Positions 39,303 to 49,700 of a stretch of DNA of 64,000 bases are shown piece by piece. Position 1 is the stretch's first letter. Each line of letters opens with the position of its first letter. The notes under the pieces are model-generated. The model was not told the DNA's origin. It did no database searches and saw only the letters and a program-made list of their open reading frames with translations. The position numbers and the translations under genes are program-made. Source of the DNA: Neostapfia colusana (taxonomy: Eukaryota; Streptophyta; Magnoliopsida; Poales; Poaceae); contig JASWHV010000008.1 in NCBI GenBank assembly GCA_030760725.1, forward strand, positions 34,816,720 through 34,880,719. Reading direction: 5' to 3'.

Positions 39303-40453
39303 TGTCGGTACCCGCGATATGGGGTACCCACGCGCACAGGGGAAAATGCCTAAGGATCTCGCCCTTCTCCACAGGGAAAGCTCCGGAGGCGTCACGTGTC
39401 TAGTGGGGCTGGACCTCCCTCCCCTCGGAGGAGAGCTCCGGGCTCGCCACGTGGCCTACAGCAGCCAGACCTCCCTCTCCTCAGAGGAGAGCTCCGGGCC
39501 CGCCACATGGCCAACAGAAGCCGGACCTCCCCCTCCGCGGGAGAGAGGTCTGAAGGCGCCGCGTGCCCAGCGGGGCCGGACCTCCCGCTCCTCAGAGGAG
39601 AGCTCCGGGCCCGCCACGTGGCCAACAGAAGCCGAGCCTCCCCCTCCACGGGGAGAGGTCCGGAGGCTCCACGTGCCCCGCGGGACTGACCCTTCTCCCC
39701 TCTGAGAAGAGCTCCGGGCCCGCCACGTGGCAGCAGATCGACGCTGCCTGCCCCGAGCGATAGGCAGCGGGCGTAAAGACGCCCCATACCTTGCCCGTAC
39801 AAGGTATTCAAGGCCCGCGTCTTCCCAAGACGCGGAGACGCGGAGCACGCTTCTGTCAGGTGCCGTTGCGCCCAGTCGCATCACAGACTGGCACGCGGTG
39901 TCAGAACCTACCAGCCAATAAACACCACGACAAGACATCCCATGCCGCCTGCGCCGTCATCAACCACTACGACTAGCATGCGGCATGGGCAGGGCGGCAA
40001 GATGAAGACTCAGAAGCCTTCGACCAGAGGCAACTACCGGCATAACTGCAGATATGGTAGATGATAGACAATCTTCCCGGGACCACCTGTCAGGTCCCGG
40101 CCCCTCTTGTAAGCTGCCCGAGCCATGGACTATAAAAGGCTCGGGTAGGCATTGATAGCAGGGGTTCGCACTTTGCAACTCATACGCTAGCCATACACTC
40201 TCAAGCTGTAACTCACCCCCGAGCTCAGGCCTCCGGTCCTGAGCAGCAAGCAATACAGCGAGCTCCATAGATCGCCGTGGACGTACGGTTTTACGCTCCG
40301 GCGGCCTGAACCACGTAAAACTCGCCATGTCATGCTCTTACTAACTCGTCCATCTGCGCAAGCTCTCCGCTAGAGACTAGCCACACAAAAAAAAGAACCT
40401 CCGCGGGCTGCCCAGTGCAGGCCCGGGGGAAGTGTCGACTGAACACTTCGACA
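39303..40453 (+). repeat. 3' LTR of element D
   Basis: 1151 bp, TGTCGGTACC...ACTTCGACA. G-box array at about 39390-39730, TATAAAAG at 40131-40138. Confidence 0.93.
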
Positions 40454-40458
40454 GCACC

Positions 40459-41930
40459 ACATACCCAGACTGCCCCCCCCCCCCCCCCCCCGATGGCGTG
40501 AGGAACAGTACGCTAGCACCGGCCCCCTGCTTTCGCAAGGAGCCGTCAACGAGCAGCATTTAGTAAGGCCTGGTGAAGGCCAGGGCTCAGGGTCCTGGTT
40601 CACCGTCTCCATGGCCCCCTGAGTCAGCCTGCGTTGGCGTCTACTTCAGCCACAAGTCAGCTAGTGCTCGTCTGATGTCTGCATGACGGGGAAGGAAGCC
40701 TAGCTCAAACTCCAGTAGCTCCGCCGCCCATTTGGCGGCATTGTCCGTCGCGTGGGGGCTGTGGAGGATAGCTTTCAGCCTGGGGAGACCGCCAGGGGCT
40801 TGATACTCGGAGGTCTCCCAGGCTGCCTTGGACCTTCCGGGAAGCTCCGCTGATGTCCCGGGAGCTCCGGGGGGTCCCATTGGACGTCCGGGAGGTTCTG
40901 TTGGGCCTCCGGGGGGGGGGGTCCCGTTGCACCTCCGGGAGGTCCTGCTGGTCCTCCGGGAGGTTGTGTCAGGGATCCGGGGTCCGGTTTGGGCCTCCGT
41001 GGTTTCTTGGTACTTGTTTCTTGACAGCGAAACAGGTTACGGTGGTATGGGGTCCAGCCACTCTGCGGTGAGGACCACACTCACTTCTGCAGCCATCGCC
41101 GCGATGCAGAGCAGGAGATGCTCTTCGGGCTCGGGGGCTCCTATTACGGGCGGGGCCGGATTTACGTAGGGGCTTTAGAGAAGCTTCGCTTTGCTAACCT
41201 CGGCATAAACCGACTCAGCGCAGCTAGGGATCCCGCGAATTTCTGGTCTTCGCGCCAATGCCTTTGACCCTCTCTGGGTTAGCCTCAGCTCCTCGGCGTG
41301 AGGCCAGGTATTCTAAGGATTTTCCAGAGGGTATACCAAGCTAACATTTGTCGGACGGACGAAGACTAAGGCCAGGTTATCTAGTAGGGACGAACCCTGT
41401 CTGATCTTGACAGTCAATGCCTTCGACACACACCCCAACTGAGTCTCCCATTAGCTCTCCTATGGTCTTGTGCATTGCACGTACGAAGGTAGGGAGAGCA
41501 TTCCTTTGGTGATAAGGCATACAGGCATAACAGTACAGGCCGACTACTGTGGTAAAGGGTGCCCTTTAACTTCTCCAGACACAGGGGTCTGGTGGAAACC
41601 CGAGTAAGCATTTAGGAAGCACAGCATATCGCAGCCTGGCATCGAGTCTACTATTTGGTCTATCATAGGGAGAGAAAATAGGTCTTTAGGACATGCCTTA
41701 TTGAGGCTGGTGTAGTCGATGCGCTTCCGGAGCTTCTCGCCGGCCTTCGGGACGACAACATGGTTCGCCAAGCACCGGGGGTGGCGGACTTTCCGTCCTG
41801 TCGGACTGGCCGGACGTCGGGAAAGACCTTCAAATAGTGCTCAATCACCTCCCTAGGGATCTCTGGCCTCCGCGACGGCTGTCATGCAGCACATCGACAT
41901 TGTGCCGGAGGGGGGCAACGAGCGCGCCTT
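40459..41930 (-). pseudogene. RT and RNase H of element C, heavily decayed
   Basis: Minus strand. RNase H start (GSLRKQGAG), linker with Pro/Gly-rich repeats (about 40790-41000), then RT fragments. The catalytic box, VYVDD in A, reads VCVEG here (about 41425-41440), so both catalytic Asp are lost. Fragments with YTSLNKACPKDLFSLP and an MPGCDMLCFLNAYSGFHQ-like motif occur at about 41590-41710. Many indels. A 19-C run at 40473-40491 replaces about five C. Confidence 0.8.
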
Positions 41931-41931
41931 C

Positions 41932-44466
41932 CTATTTGCTATCCAGGCCCCCGGCTACCCGGGTGGTCTGGGTGGCATCGGCGCTGATTCGGACGAGCCT
42001 TGTGGGGACGTCGTCCTCGTCGAGGGGTTGCACGTGGGGTGCTGTGGTAGAGGCACGGTGGCGTGCACTTGGGTGGAGCTGGTTTGGTTCTGCACTGCCT
42101 AGGGTTGGCGCTCTAGTTGCTGTAAGCGCCTGAAGCTTTTCCAAGGCTAACACTGCGGCAGCACGGTCTCCACAAACCTTGAGGACGCCTGTTGGTGTTG
42201 GCATCTTCAAGACAAGGTAGCCGTAGTGGGCTACTGCCATGAATCGGTACAGGGCTGGCCTGCCGATTATGGCGTTGAAGGGGAGGTCAATCTCGGCCAC
42301 GTCGAACAGAATATTCTCTGTCCGGTGCGCCAAAGGTCACCGGGAGGCTGATGTGGCCGTAGGGAACGACCTGTCCTGGCCCTACCCCTGAGAACGGGCT
42401 CGATGGGGCGAGCTTGGCCATCGGGATCTGCAGCTTCTGGAAGGCTGCGCGACTGATGAGGTTCAGTCCAGCCCCGCCATCCACCAAAACGTGGTACATC
42501 TTCATGTTGGCGATGGTGGGGGCCACCACGAGCGGTAGTTGGCCGGCCCCAGCCATGTTCCTTGGGCAGTCGGTGTCATCGAAGCTGATGGGGGTTCCCA
42601 TCCACCTGAGGTGCGGTGCTGCACCTAGGAGAGGAGCCACCGACGCTACCGCTCGGCGCAAGGCCTTAGCCGCGCTTCGGGACGGGGGGTCAGCAGACCC
42701 GCCGAAGATGACATAGAGCATCTTCCGGTGCTCGTCATCACTGGAGCTGGAGCTCCCATGATTGCGCACTGCCTTTACGGCGCGCTGAAGCTCTTGGAAC
42801 TCCACCTGGCGGTCGACGCCGTCTAGGGCTTCGACCTTCTGCTTGCCCTCCCTTTGACTGTAGGGTGGGGCATCAGTTAGGGGCTGCTTCCCTTTCCGGA
42901 AGCGCTCCGCGAGCTTCTGGATTTCCCGGCATTCGGCAGCGGTATGATAACTGGTGCCATGCACAGGGCATAATTCATCCTGGCCCCCGTCTGGGGCCGG
43001 TGATTGTCGCGGCCTCTTGTCGGGACGCGGCCCCCGAGCTCCACTGGGTGCCGCCGTTGTGGCAACGGGGACCGCGGCTGATGACTTTATCTTGCTTCTG
43101 CCGCCGTTCTTGATCTTCCTGCCGCTTCCGTATGAAGCGTCGCCGGATCCCGGCTGACCCCCTGGCTTGGGGGCCGGCAGAGAGTGCCAGTTCCGCCCTT
43201 CGGCTGCTCTGGCACACTTGTCCGCCAGGCTGAAGAGTTCTGAGACATCGCGGACCTCCCTGGTCGCGAGCTTCTCGAGCATCTTCTTGTCCCGAACGCC
43301 TTGCCGGAACGCCACCACCACAGAAGCGTTCTGGATGTGTGGGATGGTGTTCCACACCTGGGAGAACCGCTGGATGAACGAGCGCAGTGACTCCCCTGGT
43401 TGTTGTTGGATGGAGTGGAGGTCGAGCTCCATGCCAGGCCGGGTATAGGAACTTCTGAAGTTAGAGACAAACTGCCGGCAGAGCTCTCCCCAGGAGGTTA
43501 TGGAATCCTGGGGTAGGTTCATGAGCCAAGACCGGGCAGGGCCGGTTAAGGCGACGGGGAAATAGTTGGCCATGACAGCCTCATCCCCCCTGCTGCGAGT
43601 ACGGCGGTGGATTAGATCTGGAGGAACTCCGCCGGGTTGATGCTACCGTCGTACTTCTCGGGCAGGTGCGGCCGGAACTTGCGCGGCCACCTCGCGAAGC
43701 GAAGGTGGGGTGCAAGGGCCGCACATCCTGCACCTGCTGCTGCAGGTATTGGCGCTGCAAACGCTTGGTTCACACTTGGCACCGTGTATCCCTGCATGGG
43801 CAAGGCTGCACCATAGACCGAGGGCGCTGCTTGCGGCGCATATGGTTGTGGCATATGCTGCGCGGCATATGCCTGAGGCAGGGCTCGCGTGGCGAAGACC
43901 TGCCCTCCAGGTTGTGTCGAGGCCGACGTCATGCTGTCGCCAGCCTCATGGTTGCGACGCCTTTCTCGACGTCGCTCGAGGTACACCCGGGCATCCTGGC
44001 CCAAGTGGCACCGTTCCAGCTCCCTTCTCAGGTCCGTCGACGGGAGCCTGGAGGAGCTGGAATCCGCCGTTTGCCCGCCAACCGTGGGCGTGCGCGTCAG
44101 CGACACAGCCGGTTGTCCGGGGCGCCGTCCTCGCCGAAACCGAGGGTTCACGGCGGCGACGACGAGGCGGTCCACCTCGCGGACCCATTGCTGGGTCGCT
44201 GAATGGGGCGCATCCCCAGCAGGTGGGTTGCGCAGTAGTGCTCTTGCTGCAGCTAGCGCACCCCCACGGTGTACGCTCAGCGCTGCAGAAGATCTCACAC
44301 TGGTCGGAGCCTGCATCGCCGGGGTCGGCGTTGCCGGAGTCGGCTGCTGGCTACCAGCTTGTGCTGACACACTCCGTCCTGAGTGTGTTGACATGTACTC
44401 CCCACTGGTCACGGTTCGCCGTGAACGCGGAGGGGGAGAGTTTGCCGCTGAAGGAAGCTTGGACAT
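41932..44466 (-). pseudogene. Gag-protease of element C, nearly intact
   Basis: Starts at 44466 (MSKLPSAANSPPPRSRR). A Ser/Pro-rich N-part and the gag core follow. A TAA stop at 43612-43614 plus a 1-nt frame change near 43590 are the first lesions. The frame then runs 43573-42287. The zinc knuckle is CX2HX4HX4C (CPVHGTSYHTAAEC, about 42950-42990), unlike the usual CX2CX4HX4C. A protease with the active site LVDGGAGLNLIS is near 42470. A frame change near 42330 leads to the post-protease segment (IIGRPALYRFMAVAHYGYL). Confidence 0.85.
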
Positions 44467-44503
44467 CGTCGGCGGCGGAAACTCATCGCGCTAGGAGAAA
44501 AGC

Positions 44504-44521
44504 CCCCTACCTGGCGCGCCA
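44504..44521 (-). other. Primer-binding site of element C
   Basis: Minus strand TGGCGCGCCAGGTAGGGG, two bases inside the 5' LTR, identical to D and E. Confidence 0.82.
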
Positions 44522-44523
44522 AA

Positions 44524-45619
44524 TGTCGAAGTGTTCGGTCGACACTTCCCCCGGGCCTGCACTGGGCAGCCCGCGGAGGTTCTTTTTTTGGTGGGGCTAG
44601 TCCCTTGCGGAGAGCTTGCGCGGATGGACGAGTTAGTAAGAGCTTGACGTGGTGAGTTTTACGTGGTTCAGGCCGTCGGAGCGTTAAACCCTACGACCAC
44701 GGCGAGCTATGGAGCTCGCTGTATTGCTTGCTGCTCAGGGCCGGAGTCCTGAGCTTGGGGGTGAGTTACAGCTTGGGAGTGTATGGCTAGCGTATGAGTT
44801 GCAAAATGCGAACCCTTGCTATCGTCGCCTACCCGAGCCTTTTATAGTCCAAGACTCGGGCGGCTTACAAGGGGGCCGGGACCCGACAGGTGGTCCCGGG
44901 AAGATTATCTATTATCTACCGTATCTGCAGTTATGCCGGTAGTTGTCTCTGGTCGAAGGCTTCTGAGTCTTCATCTTGCCGCCCTGCCCATGTCGTATGC
45001 TAGTCGTAGTGGTTGATGACGGCGCAGGCGGCATGCGATGTCTTGTCGCGGAGTTTATTGGCTGGCAGGTTCTGACACCGCGCGCCAGTCTGTGATGCGA
45101 CTGGGCGCAACGGCACCTGACAGAGGCGTGCTCCGCGTCTCCGCGTCTTGGGAAGACGCGGGCCTTGAATACCTTGTACGGGCAAGGTATGGGGCGTCTT
45201 TATGCCCGCTGCCTATATCTCGGGGGCAGGCAGCACCGTTCTTCTGGCCATGTGGCGGGCCCGGAGCCCTTCTTAGTGGAGAGGAGGGTCCGGCCTGCGG
45301 GGCACGTGGAGCCTCCAGACCTCTCCCCGCGGAGGGGGAGGTCCGGCTTCTGTCGGCTACGTGGCGGGCCCGGAGCTCTTCTCTGAGGAGGGGGAGGTCC
45401 GGCCCCGCCGGACGCGTGGCGCCTTCGGACCCCTCTCCCGCGGAGGGGGAGGTCCGGCTTCTGTATGCCACGTGGCGGGCCCGGAGCTCTCCTCTGAGGA
45501 GAGGGAGGTCCGGCCCCGCCGGACGCGTGGCGGCTTCGGAGCTCTCCCTGCGGAGAAGGGCGAGTTCCTTAGGCATTTTCCCCTATGCACGGGGGTACCC
45601 CATATCTCAGGTACCGACA
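44524..45619 (-). repeat. 5' LTR of element C
   Basis: 1096 bp from TGTCGAAGTG to GGTACCGACA. G-box array about 45250-45550. TATAAAAG on the minus strand near 44838-44845. Confidence 0.93.
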
Positions 45620-45624
45620 ATGCC

Positions 45625-46305
45625 CATAGGTGGAATTCTGGCTGTATATGGAGGCAATATTCCGCCTCGTCTATAAGGGAAGCAAGACTCTACGCACTTA
45701 GGGTCGGAACCAGGCTAAACTGGATGTAGTCCTGTACCGTCCCTTGAGACTTAGCTGCCCCAAGCTCTGTTCCTAGATTCTATGTGATTCATTACAGAAG
45801 GGAATGACCCTGTTCTACTGACGCTCAGGGAGGAGGACTTACAGTGTTGCTCCATGCCAAGGATTTGGGAACGGATCCCACTCTCGGTTGAAAGGCATGT
45901 GTACCTGGGGCGGCAGCTTTCATGATTCGGAAGGGACCTTCCCTGCTGGGGGAGAGTTTATGGGTCCTTCTCGGGAAAGCGCGTGCCGCGACACCAGGTT
46001 GCCCTTCGGCAGGTCCCCGACGCGTTTGGATCTTTGGCTGTAGTGCTTAGAGCATCAGCTGAGACCTTGCATCGTGGGGTGTTACCTGCTGCCGAGTCTT
46101 GTCGACGAGGTTGTTATCTTCACGCTGGATCAGGTCCTGCGCGGCTTCTCCCCTTCTGGCTAAGGCCTTCAAGGGGTAGGTGGACTCGGGCTCGTCTTGG
46201 ATGACCTAAGGCGTCTTCCCCTTCTGGCAAGGCCTTCAAGGGGTTGACAGACCTTGGGCAGCCCCCGGGAGGTATGTCCGAGGCACGGAGGCGTGCCGCA
46301 GTTGG
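45625..46305 (-). pseudogene. Integrase C-terminal scrap of element E
   Basis: Similar to 5060-5600 of A: 3' flank and the part encoding the integrase tail, no longer open. At about 46160-46300 the sequence passes directly to the 3' end of gag, with a short repeat (AAGGCCTTCAAGGGGT at about 46165 and 46231) near the join. Everything from protease to integrase core is missing. Confidence 0.65.
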
Positions 46306-48057
46306 CTACCGCACTGGCCCATCACCGTCGGAGCTGGAGTCATCACCGTTATGTACTGTCTTTATGACACGCTGAGGCTCCTGGAACCCCACCTGATGGG
46401 CGGCGGTGACTGGGGCATCGACCTTCTGCTTGCCATCCCTCTGTGGGTAGGGCGGTGCTTCAGCTCTCTGCTGTCTTCCTTTGCGGAAGCGCTCTGCGAG
46501 CCTCTGGATATCCCAGCACTCGGCAGCAGTATGGTTGCCGGCGCCATGCACGGGGCATAGCCCGCCCTGGTCACTATCTGGGGCCGGTGACTGCCGCTGC
46601 CTTTTGTCGGGGTGTGGCCCCCGAGCTCCACTAGTCGTCGCTGCTGCGGCGACGTGAGCCGTGAACGATGACTTCATCTTGCCACTCCCCCGGTTCTTGG
46701 CCTTCTTGCCACCCCCATAGGCAGCAGCGCCGGACCCAGGCTGTCCTCCTGACTCGGAGGTTGGCAGAGAGTGCCAGTTCCGCCCTTCAGCCGCTCTGGC
46801 GCATTTGTCCGCCAGGCTGAAGTGCTCAGAGACGTCGCGGACCTCTCTGGTCGCGAGCTTCTCAAGCATCTTCTCGTCCCGGACACCCTGTCGGAACGCC
46901 ACCACCACAGAAGCACTTTGAATATGCGGGATGGTGTTGCGTACCTGGGAGAACCGCTGGATGAAAGAGTGCAGCGACTCCCCAGGCTGTTGCTTGACGG
47001 CGTGGAGGTCAAGCTCCGTGCCGGGACGGGTGTAGGAGCTGCCGAAGTTGGCGACGAACTGCCGGCAGAGCTCTCCCCAGGAGATTATGGACCCCTGGGG
47101 GAGATTCATGACCCAAGACCGAGCTGGGCCGGTCAAGGCGACGGGGAAGTAGTTGGCCATGACAGCCTCATCCCCTCCTGCGGCAAGTACGGCGGTGGAG
47201 TAGATCTGGAGGAACTCCGCCGGGTTGACGCTACCGTCGTACTTCTCGGGCAGGTGCGGCCGAAACTTGCGCGGCCACCTCGCAAAGCGAAGGTGTGGCG
47301 CAAGGGCCGCACATCCTGCTCCTGCCGCTGCAGGTATCGGCGCTGCGAACGCTTGGTTCACAGTTGCCACCATGTACCCCGGCATGGGCAAGGCTGCACC
47401 ATAAACCGGGGGCGCTGGTTGTGGCGCATACGGTTGTGGCATATGCTGCGTGGCGTATCCCTGAGGCAGGACTCGCGTGGCGATGACCTACCCTCCAGGT
47501 TGCGTCGAGGTCGACGACATGCTGTCGCCAGCCTCATGGTTGCGACGCCTTTCTCGATGTCGCTCGAGGTACACCCGGGCATCCTGGCCCAAGTGGCACC
47601 GTTCCAGCTCCCTTCTCAGGTCCGTCGACGGGAGCCTGGAGGAGCTGGAATCTGCCGTTTGCCCGTCAACCTTGGGCGTGCGCGTCAGCGACACAGCCGG
47701 TTGACCGGGGCGCCGTCCTCGCTGAAACCGAGGGTTCGCGGCGGCGACGACGAGGCGGTCCACCTCGCGGACCCATTGCTGGGTCGCAGAATGGGGCGCA
47801 TCCCCAGCAGGTGGGTTGCGCAGCAGTGCTCTTGCTGCAGCTAGCGCACCCCCATGGTGTACGCTCAGTGCTGCAGAAGATCTCACACTGGTCGGAGCCT
47901 GCATCGCCGGAGTCGGCGTAGCCGGAGTCGGCTGCTGGCTACCAGCTTGTGCCGACACACTCCGTCCTGAGTGCGTCGACATGTACTCCCCGCTGGTCAC
48001 GGTTTGCCGTGAACGCGGAGGGGGAGAGTTTGCCGCTGAAGAGAGCTTGGTCATCAT
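46306..48057 (-). pseudogene. Gag of element E, one stop
   Basis: Starts MMTKLSSAANSPPPRS at 48057. One in-frame TAG at 47488-47490 (Gln codon in C). After that it is open to 46306 and includes RWPRKFRPHLPEKYDG, the gag core (ALTGPARSWVMNLPQ, FIQRFSQVRN), and a CX2HX4HX4C knuckle (CPVHGAGNHTAAEC). The frame ends shortly after the knuckle in deletion-derived sequence. With a single nonsense change this is the best kept gag of the family in the window. Confidence 0.85.
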
Positions 48058-48092
48058 CGTCGGCGGAAACTCGTCGCGCAAGGGGAAAATCC

Positions 48093-48110
48093 CCCCTACC
48101 TGGCGCGCCA
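48093..48110 (-). other. Primer-binding site of element E
   Basis: Minus strand TGGCGCGCCAGGTAGGGG, two bases inside the 5' LTR. Confidence 0.82.
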
Positions 48111-48112
48111 AA

Positions 48113-49236
48113 TGTCGAAGTGTTCGGTCGACACTTCCCCCGGGCCTGCACTGGGCAGCCCGCGGAGGTTCTTTTTTCGGTGGGGCTAGTCCCTTGCGGA
48201 GAGCTTGCATGGATGGACGAGTTAGTAAGAGCTTGACACAGTGAGTTTTACATGGTTCAGGCTGCTGGAGCATAAAACCCTACGTCCACGGCGAGCTATG
48301 GAGCTCGCTGTATTGCTTGCTGCTCAGGGCCGGAGTCCTGAGCTTGGGGGTGAGTTACAGCTTGGGAGTGAATGGCTAGCGTATGAGTTGCAGAGTGCCA
48401 ACCCAGGGTGCTAATGGCTAGAGTGCGAACCCCTGCTATAGTCGCCTACCCGAGCCTTTTATAGTCCAAGACTCGGGTGGCTTACAAGGGGGGCCCGGGA
48501 CCCGACAGGTGGTCCCGGGGAGATTGACTGTTATCTACCGTATCTGCAGTTATGCCGGTAGTTGTCTCTGGCGAAGGCTTCCGAGTCTCCGTCTTGCTGC
48601 CCTGCCCATGCCGCACTCTAGTCGTAGTGGTTGATGACGGCGCAGGCGGCATGGGATGTCTTGTCGCGGTGTTTATTGGCTGGCAGGTTCTGACACCACG
48701 CGCCAGTCTATGATGCGACTGGGCGCAACGGCACCTGACAGAGGCGTGCTCCGCGTCTCCGCGTCTCGGGAAGATGCGGGCCTTGAATACCTTGTACGGG
48801 CAAGGTATGGGGCGTCTTTACGCCCGCTGCCTATCGCTCAGGGGCAGGCAGCGCCGTTCTTCTGGCCACGTGGCGGGCCCGGAGCCCTTCTCAGAGGAGA
48901 GGAGGGTCCGGCCCGCGGGGCACGTGGAGCCTCCGGACCTCTCCCCGCGGAGGGGGAGGTTCGGCTTCTGTCGGCCACGTGGCTGGTCCGGAGCTCCTCT
49001 CTGAGGAGAGGGAAGTCCGGCCCCGCCAGATACGTGGCACCTTCGGACCTCTCTCCCGCGGAGGGGGAGGTCCGGCCTCTGTATGCCACATGGCGGGCCC
49101 GGAGGTCTCCTCTGAGGAGAGGGAGGTCCGGCCCCGCCGGACGCGTGGCGCCTTCGGAGCTCTCCCTGCGGAGAAGGGTGAGTTCCTAGGCATTTTCCCC
49201 TGTGCGCGGGGGTACCCCATATCACAGGTACCGACA
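48113..49236 (-). repeat. 5' LTR of element E
   Basis: 1124 bp. Complete; its partner is 8444-8815 plus 22726-23478. G-box array about 48870-49170; TATAAAAG on the minus strand near 48456-48463. Followed by the GAGAC duplication. Confidence 0.93.
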
Positions 49237-49241
49237 GAGAC

Positions 49242-49700
49242 ATAACAGTACAGACCGTCTACTGTGATGAAGGAGGTGTGCTCTTCATCTTCTCTAGAAA
49301 TAGGGATCTGATGGAAACCCGAGTAAGCGTCTAGGAAGCACAGCATATCGCAGCCTGATGTCGAGTCTACTATTTGATCTATTCTAGGGAGAGGGAATGG
49401 ATCTTTAGGACATGCCTTATTGAGACTGGTGTAGTCGATGCACATCCGGAGCTTCCCGCCGGCCTTCGGGACAACAACAGGGTTCGTCAACCACCGGTGG
49501 TGGTGAACTTCCCGTATGAAGCCAGCATCCAGCAGCTTCTTGATTTCTTCGCGGATGAAGTTTTCCCGCTCGATGGACTGCTTGCGGGGCTTCTGTTGGA
49601 CAGGCCGGGCGTCGGGGATGACCTTTAGGTGGTACTCGATCACCTCCCTAGGGATCCCCGGCATCTGCGACGGCTGCCATGCAAACACGTCGACGTTGTG
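49242..49700 (-). pseudogene. Reverse transcriptase N-terminal part, element A
   Basis: Minus-strand frame with RT fingers and palm: IREVHHHRWLTNPVVVPKAG, CIDYTSLNKACPKDPF, LCFLDAYSGFHQI, ending at the E insertion just before the MPYGLKNA box at 8443. No lesion in this piece. Confidence 0.88.

Larger units (their letters stand above)
33244..40453 (+). mobile_element. Element D, Tat-type element on the plus strand (TSD GCACC)
   Basis: LTRs 33244-34377 and 39303-40453, TSD GCACC at 33239-33243 and 40454-40458. The only family member in the window on the plus strand. The interior is about 4.9 kb: gag with a triplicated segment, then a direct jump to RNase H (protease and RT deleted), an integrase N-terminal scrap, and a 3' region with 115-bp repeats. 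The antisense gene is missing. Confidence 0.93.
26857..45619 (-). mobile_element. Element C, Tat-type element (TSD ATGCC), hosting D
   Basis: LTRs are 26857-27894 and 44524-45619; TSD ATGCC is at 26852-26856 and 45620-45624. In the sense of the element: LTR, primer site, gag and protease (44466-41932), a decayed RT/RNase H, a remnant integrase, the antisense gene and LTR. D interrupts the RNase H at 33243. The LTRs differ in length by 58 bp, mainly one minisatellite unit. Pol is dead; the antisense gene is intact. Confidence 0.92.
8444..49236 (-). mobile_element. Element E, non-autonomous Tat-type element (TSD GAGAC), hosting B, C and D
   Basis: LTRs at 8444-8815 plus 22726-23478 (split by B) and 48113-49236. 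The 5-bp duplication GAGAC is at 8439-8443 and 49237-49241. After removing B and C the interior is only about 5.9 kb. It holds gag (one stop), a scrap of integrase C-terminus, and an intact shortened antisense gene. Protease, RT, both RNase H parts and the integrase core are absent. The two LTRs differ at roughly 3 per cent of sites by eye, so E is much older than B. Confidence 0.9.
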
